Shown: positions 7,426 through 17,242, counted from the stretch's first letter. The stretch: 64,000 bases of DNA from FEN-1219 sp035548835 (GCA_035548835.1 DASZSB010000213.1:1-64000), one strand, 5' to 3'. Program-made: numbers and translations. The notes: a model not told the origin generated them from the letters alone.

Positions 7426-9102
7426 TCACTCCGGATTCATCTGCTCCTTCAGCAGATCGCCGAGCGTCGTGCCCGTGGTCGCCCGGCCGGACTCGCTGCG
7501 ATAGTTCTGAATCGCCTGCGCTTCCTCGTGAGCTTCCTTGGCCTTGATCGACAGCGAAATGATCCGCGTCTTGCGGTCGACGCCTGTGATCTTGGCTTCG
7601 ACCGTGTCGCCCACCTTCAGCACCGTGCGCGCATCCTCGACTCGGTCGCGCGCGATCTCCGAGGCCCGCAGCTGACCGACGATACCGCCCTCGATGGCGA
7701 TCGTCGCGCTCTTCGCATCGACTTCCTGCACGACGCCGGACACGACGCTGCCCTTCGGGTGTTCCGCCAGGAACAGCGACAGCGGGTCCTTGTCGAGCTG
7801 CTTGACGCCGAGCGAGATGCGCTCGCGCTCCGGATCGATCGCGAGCACGGTCGTCTCGAGCGTGTCGCCCTTCTTGTAATTGCGCACGGCTTCCTCGCCG
7901 GGCACGTCCCACGAGAGGTCCGACAGGTGCACGAGGCCGTCGATGCCACCGGGCAGCCCGATGAATACGCCGAAATCGGTGATCGACTTGATCTGACCCG
8001 AAACCTTGTCGCCCTTCTTGTAGTTCTCGCCGAACTCCACCCAGGGATTCGGCTTGCATTGCTTGAGACCCAGCGAGATGCGGCGGCGCTCCTCGTCGAT
8101 GTCGAGGACCATGACCTCGATCTCGTCGCCGATCTGTACCACCTTGTGCGGGTTGACGTTCTTGTTCGTCCAGTCCATCTCGGACACGTGGACGAGGCCT
8201 TCGACGCCCTCTTCGATCTCCGCGAAGCAGCCGTAGTCGGCAATGTTCGTGACCTTGCCGAAGAGCCGCGTGCCCGGCGGGTAGCGGCGGGCGAGATCGG
8301 CCCAGGGATCCGCGCCGAGCTGCTTGAGTCCGAGCGACACGCGATTGCGCTCGCGGTCGAACTTCAGCACCTTGACCTCGAGCTCCTGACCGACGCTGAC
8401 CACTTCCGACGGATGCTTGACGCGCTTCCACGCCATGTCCGTGATGTGCAGAAGACCGTCGATGCCGCCCAAGTCGACGAACGCGCCGTAGTCCGTGAGG
8501 TTCTTCACGACGCCCTTCAGCGTCGTGCCTTCCTGCAGGTTCTTCAGCAGGGATTCGCGCTCGGCGCTGTACTCGGCCTCGACGACCGCGCGGCGCGAGA
8601 CGACCACGTTGTTGCGCTTCTGGTCGAGCTTGATGACCTTGAACTCGAGAGTGCTGCCTTCGAGGGCCGCCGGATCGCGGATCGGACGAACGTCGACAAG
8701 CGAGCCCGGCAGGAACGCGCGCACAAGATCGATGTCGACCGTGAAGCCGCCGCGTACGCGGCCGCTGATGGTGCCTTTGACGATCTCGCCTTTCTGGAAC
8801 GACTCTTCGAGTCGCGTCCAGGTTCGCGTGCGCTTCGCCTTCTCGCGCGACAGGCGCGTCTCGCCGAAGCCGTCCTCGACGGTGTCGAGTGCGACCTCGA
8901 CGTGGTCGCCAATTTTGACTTCGAGCTCGCCGCGCTCGTTGTAGAACTGTTCTGCGGGGATGACCGCTTCGGACTTCAGTCCGGCGTTGACGATCACCAT
9001 GTCGGGACTGACGCCGACGACGACACCGGTCAGGATCGAACCCGGCTTGATTTTCTGACTCGAGAAGCTCTCTTCCAAGAGCTGTGCAAACGATTCGCTC
9101 AT
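7426..9102 (-). CDS. rpsA: 30S ribosomal protein S1
   Basis: S1 delivers mRNA to the 30S subunit and is needed for mRNAs with weak ribosome sites. The 558-residue product carries the usual six S1 OB-fold repeats; repeats 3-6 show the VSLGLKQ/ISLGLKQ signatures. It begins MSESFAQLLEESFSSQKI and ends in a short tail. GGAAGAAG precedes the ATG. The gene sits between cmk and ihfB in the conserved cluster. Confidence 0.97.
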   Translation of the reverse strand: MSESFAQLLEESFSSQKIKPGSILTGVVVGVSPDMVIVNAGLKSEAVIPAEQFYNERGELEVKIGDHVEVALDTVEDGFGETRLSREKAKRTRTWTRLEESFQKGEIVKGTISGRVRGGFTVDIDLVRAFLPGSLVDVRPIRDPAALEGSTLEFKVIKLDQKRNNVVVSRRAVVEAEYSAERESLLKNLQEGTTLKGVVKNLTDYGAFVDLGGIDGLLHITDMAWKRVKHPSEVVSVGQELEVKVLKFDRERNRVSLGLKQLGADPWADLARRYPPGTRLFGKVTNIADYGCFAEIEEGVEGLVHVSEMDWTNKNVNPHKVVQIGDEIEVMVLDIDEERRRISLGLKQCKPNPWVEFGENYKKGDKVSGQIKSITDFGVFIGLPGGIDGLVHLSDLSWDVPGEEAVRNYKKGDTLETTVLAIDPERERISLGVKQLDKDPLSLFLAEHPKGSVVSGVVQEVDAKSATIAIEGGIVGQLRASEIARDRVEDARTVLKVGDTVEAKITGVDRKTRIISLSIKAKEAHEEAQAIQNYRSESGRATTGTTLGDLLKEQMNPE

Positions 9103-9180
9103 GTCTTCTTCCGTTGTCCACCGACCGTCCTGGCCGCGTGGGGTTGTTTACTCACAGCAGCCTCCTGCCGCTGCATACCC

Positions 9181-9879
9181 TCAGGCTCGCTCCGCTCCGT
9201 CGCCTGCAACCGCGAGCCACTCGAGGATGCGGGCGACGACTTCCCCGGGCGACAGACTCGTGGAGTCGATCACTCGCGCGTCCGGTGCGGGCCGAAGCGG
9301 CGCCACGGTGCGGTTTGCATCGCGTGCATCCCGCTGCGCTATGTCCCAGGAAAGGTCGGGCAGGCTAACATCAATCCCCTTTTCCTTCAACTGCTTATGG
9401 CGCCTCATGGCCCGCTCCTCGGCGCTGGCGGTGAGGAACACCTTCAGCACGGCGTCGGGGAAAACCACCGTGCCCATGTCCCGGCCATCGGCCACGAGGC
9501 CGGGCCAGCGGGCGAAGTCGCGCTGGCGCTGCAGCAGGGCGGTACGGACCGCCGGGATTGCGGCCACGCGCGAGGCTGCCTCGCCCGCCTGCTCGGTCCG
9601 TAGCTCGGCCGCGACCTCCGTGCCGTCGAGATAGACCCGTTCCAACTCGGCCGCGGGTGCGAACCGCACGTCGAGCGCGGCGGCCAGCGCCGCAACGCGT
9701 TCGGCATCGCCGAGGTCCACGCGCCTGCGCGTGGCGGCGAGACCTACGAGCCGGTAGAGCGCGCCGCTATCGAGGTAGTGCCACCCGAGGCGGATCGCGA
9801 GCTGCCTGCTGACCGTGCCTTTGCCCGAACCGCTGGGGCCGTCGATGGCGACGATGGGCGGCCGGGACGGGTCGGTCAC
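9181..9879 (-). CDS. cmk: Cytidylate kinase
   Basis: The enzyme phosphorylates CMP and dCMP using ATP. The 232-residue product has the P-loop AIDGPSGSGKGTVSRQLA, the substrate region HYLDSGALYRLVGL, the DGRDMGTVVFPDA motif and the SAEERAMRRHKQL lid. It starts with GTG four bases after the aroA stop, so the two are probably translated from one transcript. The rpsA start is 78 bases downstream. Confidence 0.96.
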   Translation of the reverse strand: MTDPSRPPIVAIDGPSGSGKGTVSRQLAIRLGWHYLDSGALYRLVGLAATRRRVDLGDAERVAALAAALDVRFAPAAELERVYLDGTEVAAELRTEQAGEAASRVAAIPAVRTALLQRQRDFARWPGLVADGRDMGTVVFPDAVLKVFLTASAEERAMRRHKQLKEKGIDVSLPDLSWDIAQRDARDANRTVAPLRPAPDARVIDSTSLSPGEVVARILEWLAVAGDGAERA

Positions 9880-9883
9880 CGCG

Positions 9884-11212
9884 TCAGCTCCCGGCCTGCA
9901 CGTTGAGGCCGGCTGCCGTCGCGACGGCCAGAAAGTCCGGAAACGACGTCGCGACTTCCGCCGTGTTGTGGATCACGATCGGCTCGCGGGCGAGCAGGCT
10001 CGCCACTGCGAACGACATCGCGATGCGGTGGTCGCCCTGGCTGTCCACCGTGCCGCCTCGCAGCGGGCCGCCCGTGATGCGCGCGCCGTCGGGCAGCTCC
10101 ACGACGCCGACGCCGACGCTCGCGAGGCCGCGCGCCATGACCGCGATGCGGTCGGTTTCCTTCTTGCGCAGCTCTTCGGCGCCCGTCACGGTCGTGGTGC
10201 CCGAGGCTGCTGCCGCCGCGACGAACAGGATCGGGAACTCGTCGATCGCCAGCGGCACGAGGTCGGCCGGGACGTCGATGCCGCGCAGCGCGGACTGGCG
10301 CACGAACAGATCGGCGACAGGCTCGGCGCCGACGTTGTGCTCGTTGCGCACCTCGATGTCGGCGCCCATGGCCCGCAGGATCGTCAGCAGGCCCGTGCGC
10401 GTCGGATTCATGCCTACGTTGCGGATCGTGAGGCCGTCGCGCGCGCCGAGGCAGCCGGCGACCATGAAGAAGGCGGCCGACGAAAAGTCCGCCGGTACCG
10501 CGATCTCGATGCCGCGCAGCTTGACCGGCCCGTCGATCGTCACGCTGTGTCCCTCGCCGCGCGAGGTCTGCGTCAGTGCAACGCCCATGGTCTGAAGCAT
10601 GCGTTCCGTGTGATCGCGGCTCGGCCCCGGCGAGTGCACGATCGTGCGGCCGTGCGCGCCGAGCGCGGCGAGCAGGATGGCCGATTTCACCTGGGCACTG
10701 GCCATCGGCAGCTCGTACTCGATGCCGTGCAGCTTGGCGCCGCCGCGCAGGCGCACCGGCGGCTTGCCGCCGGCGGCCGTGTCGATCAGCGCACCCATCC
10801 TGCGCAGCGGCAGCGCGACGCGCTCCATGGGGCGTTGACGCAGCGAGCCGTCGCCGGTGAGCTCGCAATCGAACGGTTGGCCCGCGAGCAGGCCCATCAG
10901 CAGCCGGATGGCCGTGCCGGAGTTGCCGAGATCGAGCACGCGGGTCGGCGCGCGCAGGCCGTCGAGTCCCACACCCTCGATCACGACCGGCTCGCCGGGC
11001 TCGCGCCGGATCGGCACGCCGAGCGCTGCCATCGCAGCCTGCGTCGCGAGGCAGTCTTCGCTCGCGAGGAACCCATGTACGATCGTGCGGCCTTCAGCAA
11101 CGGCACCGAGCATCAGTGCGCGATGGGAGATCGACTTGTCGCCCGGCACCGTGATCGTTCCGCCGACGCGGTCGACCGGCAGCGCCAGGAAGCTGTTCGG
11201 ATGTTGCGACAC
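9884..11212 (-). CDS. aroA: 3-phosphoshikimate 1-carboxyvinyltransferase (EPSP synthase)
   Basis: AroA joins phosphoenolpyruvate to shikimate-3-phosphate, the sixth step of the shikimate pathway. The 442-residue protein shows VPGDKSISHRALMLGAVAEG, LDLGNSGTAIRLLMGLLAG and a C-terminal DHRIAMSFAVASL. It starts with GTG, without a clear ribosome site, 12 bases after the pheA stop, so it probably depends on coupling. There is no hisC or tyrA between pheA and aroA, unlike the Pseudomonas order. Confidence 0.96.
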   Translation of the reverse strand: MSQHPNSFLALPVDRVGGTITVPGDKSISHRALMLGAVAEGRTIVHGFLASEDCLATQAAMAALGVPIRREPGEPVVIEGVGLDGLRAPTRVLDLGNSGTAIRLLMGLLAGQPFDCELTGDGSLRQRPMERVALPLRRMGALIDTAAGGKPPVRLRGGAKLHGIEYELPMASAQVKSAILLAALGAHGRTIVHSPGPSRDHTERMLQTMGVALTQTSRGEGHSVTIDGPVKLRGIEIAVPADFSSAAFFMVAGCLGARDGLTIRNVGMNPTRTGLLTILRAMGADIEVRNEHNVGAEPVADLFVRQSALRGIDVPADLVPLAIDEFPILFVAAAAASGTTTVTGAEELRKKETDRIAVMARGLASVGVGVVELPDGARITGGPLRGGTVDSQGDHRIAMSFAVASLLAREPIVIHNTAEVATSFPDFLAVATAAGLNVQAGS

Positions 11213-11224
11213 GGGTGTGCGAGC

Positions 11225-12370
11225 CTAGAGAACGGCTTTGGGGTACGCGCCGAGCACCTTGAACAAGGACGCCTGCGATTTGATGGCGTCGAGCGCCTTG
11301 CGGACGGGCGGGTCTTCGGCGTGCCCGTCGAGGTCGACGAAGAATACGTAGTCCCACTTGCGCTTGCGCGAGGGGCGGGATTCGATGCGCGTCATGTTGA
11401 CGCCGTGCTCGGCGAGTGGACCGAGCAGGTGCAGCAGCACACCCGGCCCCTGCGTGCCGCTGGCGGAGACCAGGATCGATGTCTTGTCGTTGCCGCTCGG
11501 CGGAAACAGCTTGCGACCGACGACGACGAACCGCGTGCTGTTGTCGTCCCGATCCTCCACCGTGTGGAACAGGATCTTGAGGCCATACACGCTGGCCGCG
11601 GCTTCCCCGGCCAGTGCCGCTGTGCCCTCCTCGTCACGCGCGCGCCGCGCGGCTTCGGCGTTGCTCGCGACCGGAATCTTCTCGACGTCCGGCAGGTTCT
11701 GCGCGAGCCACGCCTTGCACTGCGCAAGCGACTGCGGGTGCGAGCACACGCGTTTGATGTCCTTGATGTCGGCCATGCGCCCCATCAGGTGCTGATGGAT
11801 CCGCAGCTCGATCTCGCCGCACACCTTCAGCGGCGACGTCAGGAACATGTCGAGCGTATGGATGTTGACCGTACCCTCGCTCGAGTTCTCGATGGGCGCG
11901 ACACCGAAGTCGGCCGTTCCGGCCTCGACTTCGTGGAAGACCTCGTCGATGGTCGGCACCGACAGCGCGTGGACGGAATGTCCGAAGTGCTTCAGCACGG
12001 CCGATTGCGTGAACGTGCCCTCGGGCCCGAGATACGCGACCTTCAGCGGCTCCTCCTGCGCGAGGCAGGCGGACATCAGCTCGCGGAACAGCCGGACCAT
12101 CTCCTCGTTGCGCAGCGGGCCCTTGTTGCGCTCTACCACTCGACGCAGCACCTGCGCCTCACGCTCCGGCCGGTAGAAGTCCGCGGTGCTCGTGAGGCCC
12201 TTCAGCACGCCGATTTCCTTCGCGCGCCGGGCACGTTGCGAGATCAGCTCCTGGATCTCGGCATCGAGCGCGTCGATCTTGCCGCGCAGCGCCTGCAGCG
12301 CCGCATCGCCGTTCGCGGCTGCGGGCTTCTGCGGCGCCTTCGCGGCCGACTTCGGTTTGCGCTTCGTCAT
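11225..12370 (-). CDS. pheA: Bifunctional chorismate mutase/prephenate dehydratase (P-protein)
   Basis: The protein converts chorismate to prephenate and then phenylpyruvate for phenylalanine synthesis. It has a Lys/Ala-rich leader (residues 1-25), an AroQ chorismate mutase helix domain (about 26-110, LRGKIDALDAEIQELISQRA), a prephenate dehydratase domain beginning VAYLGPEGTFTQSAVLKHFG, and an ACT regulatory domain with ESRPSRKRKWDYVFFVDL for phenylalanine feedback. ATG at 12370 has GGAG eight bases upstream; the frame is open to 12523 but that is overlap with serA. Length is 381 residues. Confidence 0.95.
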   Translation of the reverse strand: MTKRKPKSAAKAPQKPAAANGDAALQALRGKIDALDAEIQELISQRARRAKEIGVLKGLTSTADFYRPEREAQVLRRVVERNKGPLRNEEMVRLFRELMSACLAQEEPLKVAYLGPEGTFTQSAVLKHFGHSVHALSVPTIDEVFHEVEAGTADFGVAPIENSSEGTVNIHTLDMFLTSPLKVCGEIELRIHQHLMGRMADIKDIKRVCSHPQSLAQCKAWLAQNLPDVEKIPVASNAEAARRARDEEGTAALAGEAAASVYGLKILFHTVEDRDDNSTRFVVVGRKLFPPSGNDKTSILVSASGTQGPGVLLHLLGPLAEHGVNMTRIESRPSRKRKWDYVFFVDLDGHAEDPPVRKALDAIKSQASLFKVLGAYPKAVL

Positions 12371-12401
12371 GACCGCTCCGCCTCGCCTCGCGAGGATGTC
12401 G

Positions 12402-13586
12402 TCAAGCCTCGATGATCGGCAACACGCGGACCGACAGGATGCCGTCGATGCCGCGAATCCGCGCCAGCGTCGCGTCGTTCGGCGGAGCGTCGAGGTCGAC
12501 GATCGTGTACGACAGCTCGTCACGCGAGCGATTCAGCATGTCGGCGATGTTGATGTTCTGCGCCGCCAGGGCCGTCAGGATCTGCGCAACCATGTTCGGC
12601 ACGTTCCTGTGCGGGATGGCGATGCGGTGCTGGCGGGTGCGGTGCAGCACGGTCTCCGGGAAATTCACGGAGCGCGTGATGTTGCCGTTCTCGAGGTACT
12701 CGCGCACGTCGTCGACGACCATCACGGCGCAATTCTCCTCGGCCTCCACCGTGGACGCCCCTAGGTGCGGCAGGCAGATCACCCTCGGGTGATCGATCAG
12801 CGCGCGCGTCGGAAAGTCGGTCACGTAGCCGCGCAGCTTGCCGGAATTCAACGCGTCCATGACCGCAGCGGAATCGACGATGGCTTCGCGAGAGAAGTTC
12901 AGGATCACCCCGCCGCGGCGCATCGCCTCGAGGCGCGTCGCGTTCACGAGCTTGTCGGTTGCCTTGTTCAGCGGTACGTGCACGGTGACCACGTCGGCGC
13001 GCGCGAAGAGATCGTCCAGGTTCACGGCTTTCTGCACGCCGGACGAGAGCTGCCAGGCAGCCTGCACGGTGATCGTCGGGTCATAGCCCAGCACGTTCAT
13101 GCCGAGGCGCAGGGCGGCATTCGCGACCTCCACGCCGATGGCGCCGAGCCCGACGACGCCGAGCGTGCGCTTCGGCAGCTCGAATCCGACGAAGTTCTTC
13201 TTGCCGGCCTCGACCGCCTTGTCGAGCTCTTCGCCCGAGCTCTTCAGGTCGCGCACGAAGTCGAGTGCCTGGGGAAGGTTGCGGGCTGCCATCAGAAGGC
13301 CCGCGAGCACGAGTTCCTTCACGGCATTGGCGTTGGCGCCCGGAGTGTTGAACACGGGAATGCCGAGCTTGCCGAGCTTCGCGACCGGGATGTTGTTCGT
13401 GCCGGCGCCGGCACGGCCGACGGCCAGGACAGAATCCGGGATCTGCATGTCGTGCATCTTGAACGAGCGCAGCAGGATCGCGTCGGGGCGGCTGATCTCG
13501 GAAGCGACTTCGTAACGGTCGCGAGGCAGGCGGTTCAGCCCCGCGACGGCGATGCTGTTCAGTGTCTGGATCTTGAAGGTGGCCAT
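12402..13586 (-). CDS. serA: D-3-phosphoglycerate dehydrogenase, short ACT-domain form
   Basis: This is the first enzyme of serine synthesis, oxidising 3-phosphoglycerate with NAD. The 394-residue product has the N-terminal substrate half, the Rossmann motif LGVVGLGAIGVEVANAALRLG, the arginine motif NFSREAIVD, the histidine motif CLPHLGAST and a C-terminal ACT domain. It lies five bases after serC, giving two consecutive pathway steps in one operon. The usual DVFxxEP glutamate motif is not present; VTDFPTRALIDHP occupies that place, as I recall for some short SerA proteins. The ATG at 13586 is where similarity begins. Confidence 0.9.
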   Translation of the reverse strand: MATFKIQTLNSIAVAGLNRLPRDRYEVASEISRPDAILLRSFKMHDMQIPDSVLAVGRAGAGTNNIPVAKLGKLGIPVFNTPGANANAVKELVLAGLLMAARNLPQALDFVRDLKSSGEELDKAVEAGKKNFVGFELPKRTLGVVGLGAIGVEVANAALRLGMNVLGYDPTITVQAAWQLSSGVQKAVNLDDLFARADVVTVHVPLNKATDKLVNATRLEAMRRGGVILNFSREAIVDSAAVMDALNSGKLRGYVTDFPTRALIDHPRVICLPHLGASTVEAEENCAVMVVDDVREYLENGNITRSVNFPETVLHRTRQHRIAIPHRNVPNMVAQILTALAAQNINIADMLNRSRDELSYTIVDLDAPPNDATLARIRGIDGILSVRVLPIIEA

Positions 13587-13591
13587 GTGCG

Positions 13592-14674
13592 TCAACCGTG
13601 CTTCTTCGCGAACTCGGCCATGAAATCGATGAGCGCATCGATGCCGGCCTCGGGCATCGCGTTGTAGATGCTGGCCCGCATGCCGCCGACCATACGATGG
13701 CCCTTCAGGTTCGTGAGCCCTGCGGCCTTCGCCGCCGACAGGAACGGCTTGTCGAGCTCCTCGCTCGGCAGCGTGAACGGCACGTTCATCCACGAGCGGC
13801 ACGCCTTGTCGACGGGGTTCTTGTAGAAGCCCGACGAGTCGATCGCGGTGTACAGCTTCTTCGCCTTGCGCTCGTTGACCTTGGCCATCGCGGCGAGGCC
13901 GCCCTGCTCCTTGAGCCACTCGAACACGAGCCCGGCCAGGTACCAGGAGAGTGTCGACGGGGTGTTCCACATCGAGTCGTTCTCGGCCATGAGCTTGTAG
14001 TCGATGACGCCCGGCGTTTCGCGCCGTGCGCGGCCGAGCAGGTCCTCGCGGACGATCACGAGCGCCAAGCCGGCCGGGCCGATGTTCTTCTGCGCGCCCG
14101 CGTAGATGATGCCGAACTTGCTGACGTCGATCGGGCGCGACAGCAGCGTGGACGACATGTCGGCGACCAGAGGCGCCGTCGAAACGGCGGGAACGTCGTG
14201 GAACTCGACGCCGACGACCGTCTCGTTCGGCGTGTAGTGCAGATAGGCCGCGTCCTTCGATACCTTCCACGTGGAAGGATCGGGAATCGTCGTGAACTTC
14301 GACGCCTTGCCGGTGGCCGCGACGTTGACCGTGGCGTAGCGCTGCGCTTCCTGAACCGCCTTCTCGCCCCAGTTGCCCGTGACGACGTAGTCGACTACCG
14401 CGCCCGGCGGCGCGATGTTCAGCGGCACGGCCGCGAACTGCAGCGTGGCTCCGCCCTGCAGGAACAGCACCTTGTAATTGGCGGGCACGCCCAGCAGCTC
14501 GCGCAGGTCGCGCTCGGACTTGGCAGCGAACTCGATGAAGTCGGTGCCGCGGTGGCTCACTTCCATGACCGACATGCCGCTGCCCTTCCAGTCGAGCAGC
14601 TCGGCTTGCGCGCGACGCAGGACCGGCTCCGGAAGCATCGCCGGACCGGGGCTGAAATTGAATACTCGCTTCAT
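13592..14674 (-). CDS. serC: Phosphoserine aminotransferase
   Basis: SerC transfers an amino group from glutamate to 3-phosphohydroxypyruvate; it can also act in pyridoxal phosphate synthesis. The 360-residue protein begins MKRVFNFSPGPAMLPEPVL and contains FLQGGATLQFAAVPLN and the PLP-lysine motif YAGAQKNIGPAGLALVIVR. The C-terminal GHRMVGGMRASIYNAMPEAG is also typical. It lies 18 bases after gyrA and is followed closely by serA. Confidence 0.96.
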   Translation of the reverse strand: MKRVFNFSPGPAMLPEPVLRRAQAELLDWKGSGMSVMEVSHRGTDFIEFAAKSERDLRELLGVPANYKVLFLQGGATLQFAAVPLNIAPPGAVVDYVVTGNWGEKAVQEAQRYATVNVAATGKASKFTTIPDPSTWKVSKDAAYLHYTPNETVVGVEFHDVPAVSTAPLVADMSSTLLSRPIDVSKFGIIYAGAQKNIGPAGLALVIVREDLLGRARRETPGVIDYKLMAENDSMWNTPSTLSWYLAGLVFEWLKEQGGLAAMAKVNERKAKKLYTAIDSSGFYKNPVDKACRSWMNVPFTLPSEELDKPFLSAAKAAGLTNLKGHRMVGGMRASIYNAMPEAGIDALIDFMAEFAKKHG

Positions 14675-14692
14675 GGCAGGGTCTCCGTACCC

Positions 14693-17242
14693 CTATTCGG
14701 CAGGGTTCTCTTCACCCGGAACGGCCTCGACACGCGAGATGCCGACCAACCGGTCGTTCTCGTCGAGGCGGATCAGACGGACGCCCTGGGTGTTGCGTCC
14801 CATCGTGGAAATGTCGGCGATCGGCGTACGCACGAGCGTGCCGGCCGAGGTGATCAGCATGAGCTCGTCCTCCGGCGAGACCTGCAGCGCGCCCACCAGG
14901 CGGCCGTTGCGCTCGGAGGTCTGGATGCAGATCACTCCCTGACCGCCGCGGCCCTGCACCGGGTGCTCGTCGAGCGGCGTGAGCTTGCCGTAGCCGTTCT
15001 CGGTGGCCGTCATGATCGGGCCTTCGCCGATGATGCTGAGCGCGATGACTTCGTCCGTCTCGCCCGCGAGCTTCAGCCCGCGCACGCCGGCGGCGTTGCG
15101 GCCCATCGGCCGCACGTCGTTCTCCGAGAAGCGGATGGCCTTGCCGGAGCTCGCGAACAGCATGATGTCCTGCTGGCCGTTCGTGATGCCGGCACCGATC
15201 AGCCGGTCGTCGTCGCGCAGCTCGACCGCGATGATGCCGCTCGTGCGCGGCCGCGCGAACGCCGCGAGCGGCGTCTTCTTGACCGTGCCGTGCTTCGTCA
15301 CGAGGAACACGTATTTGTCCTCCTCGAACGCCTTCACGGGCAGCACGGCGTTGATGCGCTCGCCCTCTTCGAGGGGCAGCAGGTTGATGATCGGGCGGCC
15401 GCGCGAGCCGGCGCCGGCCTGCGGGATCTGATAGACCTTGAGCCAGTACGCCTTGCCGCGGCTCGAGAAGCACAGCACGGTGTCGTGCGAGTTCGCAACG
15501 AACAGCTGATCGATGAAGTCCTCGTCCTTCACGCGTGCCGCCGCCCGGCCACGGCCGCCGCGCCGCTGCGCCTGATAGGCGCCCGCGGGCTGCGACTTCG
15601 CGTAGCCGGAATGGGACAGCGTGACGACGACCGTCTCCTCGGGGATCAGGTCCTCGATCGTGAGGTCGCTGTAGTCCTCGACGATCTCGGTGCGCCGCGC
15701 ATCGGCGTAGGCCGCGCGCACCTCGGTCAGCTCGGTGCGGATGACTTCCTGCAGCTTGTCCGGGTTCGACAGGATCTCGAGGAAGGTCTGGATGTTGCCG
15801 ATCAGCTCGCCGTATTCCTGCGCGATCTTGTCCTGCTCGAGCCCCGTGAGCCGATGCAGCCGCAGGTCGAGGATGGCCTGCGCCTGGGCCGCCGACAGAC
15901 GGTAGCCGCCTTCCACGAGCCCCGACTCCTCTGTCAGATCCTCGGGCCGGGTGGCCGTGGCGCCGGCGCGCTCAAGCATGCCGGTGACCGCGCCGGGCTT
16001 CCACACGCGGGCGCACAGCGCCGTGCGGGCTTCGGCGGGCGACGGTGAGCGGCGGATCAGTGCGATGACCTCGTCCAGGTTCGCGAGCGCGACCATGAGG
16101 CCTTCGAGGACGTGCGCGCGCTCGCGCGCCTTGCGCAGATCGTACAGCGTGCGCCGCGTGACGACCTCGCGCCGATGGCGCAGGAACGCTTCCAGCAGCT
16201 CCTTCAGCGACAGCAGCTTCGGCTGGCCGTCGACCAGGCCCACCATGTTGATACCGAACACGCTCTGCAGCGGCGTCTGCTTGTAGAGGTTGTTCAGCAC
16301 GACGTCGGACAGCTCGCCGCGCTTCAGCTCGATCACGACGCGCATGCCGTCCTTGTCGGATTCGTCGCGCAGCTCGCTGATGCCCTCGAGCTTCTTCTCG
16401 CGGACCAGCTCCGCGATGCGCTCGATCAGGCGCGCCTTGTTCACCTGATACGGCAGCTCGGTGATGATGATGGCCTCGCGGCCGCGATCGTCGAGCGGCT
16501 CGACGTGCGTGCGGCCGCGCACGTAGATGCGGCCGCGGCCCGTGTTGTACGCCTCGACGACGCCCTGGATGCCGTAGATCAGGCCGGCCGTGGGGAAGTC
16601 GGGCCCCGGCACGAGCTTGATCAGGTCGGCGATCGTGAGCCTCGGATCGGCCAGCAGCGCGAGGCAGGCGTCGATGACCTCGCCCAGGTTGTGCGGCGGG
16701 ATGTTCGTGGCCATGCCGACCGCGATACCGGAGCTGCCGTTGACCAGCAGGTTCGGGATGCGGGTGGGCAACACCGAGGGCTCGCGCTCGCTCTCGTCGT
16801 AGTTCGGCACGAAATCGACGGTTTCCTTGTCGATGTCGGCCAGGAGCTCCTGCGTGATGCGCGCCATGCGCACTTCGGTGTAGCGCATGGCCGCCGGCGC
16901 GTCGCCGTCGACCGAGCCGAAGTTGCCCTGGCCGTCGACGAGCAGGTAGCGCATCGAAAACGGCTGCGCCATGCGGACGATCGTGTCGTATACCGCGACG
17001 TCGCCGTGCGGGTGGTACTTGCCGATGACGTCGCCGACGACGCGGGCGGACTTCTTGTAGGGCCGGTTGAACTCGTTGCCGAGCTCGCGCATGGCGTGCA
17101 ACACGCGGCGGTGCACGGGTTTCAGGCCGTCCCGGACGTCCGGCAGCGCCCGACCCACGATGACGCTCATCGCGTAGTCGAGGTACGACTGCCGCATCTC
17201 GTCTTCGAGATTGACGGGGAAGACTTCCTTACCTACAGCCAT
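14693..17242 (-). CDS. gyrA: DNA gyrase subunit A
   Basis: GyrA is the breakage-reunion subunit of gyrase. The 849-residue protein has the winged-helix/tower N-terminal part with the active-site tyrosine context (AAMRYTEVRM), coiled coil, and a C-terminal beta-pinwheel with the GyrA box QRRGGRG. The quinolone-determining stretch reads KYHPHGDVAVYD, so the residue at the E. coli Ser83 position is Val82 here (codon at 16997-16999). It heads the minus-strand serC-serA-pheA-aroA run and is divergent from mtaD. Confidence 0.97.
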   Translation of the reverse strand: MAVGKEVFPVNLEDEMRQSYLDYAMSVIVGRALPDVRDGLKPVHRRVLHAMRELGNEFNRPYKKSARVVGDVIGKYHPHGDVAVYDTIVRMAQPFSMRYLLVDGQGNFGSVDGDAPAAMRYTEVRMARITQELLADIDKETVDFVPNYDESEREPSVLPTRIPNLLVNGSSGIAVGMATNIPPHNLGEVIDACLALLADPRLTIADLIKLVPGPDFPTAGLIYGIQGVVEAYNTGRGRIYVRGRTHVEPLDDRGREAIIITELPYQVNKARLIERIAELVREKKLEGISELRDESDKDGMRVVIELKRGELSDVVLNNLYKQTPLQSVFGINMVGLVDGQPKLLSLKELLEAFLRHRREVVTRRTLYDLRKARERAHVLEGLMVALANLDEVIALIRRSPSPAEARTALCARVWKPGAVTGMLERAGATATRPEDLTEESGLVEGGYRLSAAQAQAILDLRLHRLTGLEQDKIAQEYGELIGNIQTFLEILSNPDKLQEVIRTELTEVRAAYADARRTEIVEDYSDLTIEDLIPEETVVVTLSHSGYAKSQPAGAYQAQRRGGRGRAAARVKDEDFIDQLFVANSHDTVLCFSSRGKAYWLKVYQIPQAGAGSRGRPIINLLPLEEGERINAVLPVKAFEEDKYVFLVTKHGTVKKTPLAAFARPRTSGIIAVELRDDDRLIGAGITNGQQDIMLFASSGKAIRFSENDVRPMGRNAAGVRGLKLAGETDEVIALSIIGEGPIMTATENGYGKLTPLDEHPVQGRGGQGVICIQTSERNGRLVGALQVSPEDELMLITSAGTLVRTPIADISTMGRNTQGVRLIRLDENDRLVGISRVEAVPGEENPAE

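Noticed and set aside
7028..9121. Long open frames over rpsA on both strands (about 700-840 codons)
   Set aside because: They are Arg/Gly/Ala-rich out-of-frame readings of the S1 repeats, with no family similarity.
9815..12415. 866-codon plus-strand frame over aroA and pheA
   Set aside because: It is antisense to two clear enzymes. Its composition is typical of GC-rich shadow frames.
13598..16048. 816-codon plus-strand frame over serC and gyrA
   Set aside because: It is antisense to serC and gyrA, is His/Arg/Asp-rich and has no recognisable domain.
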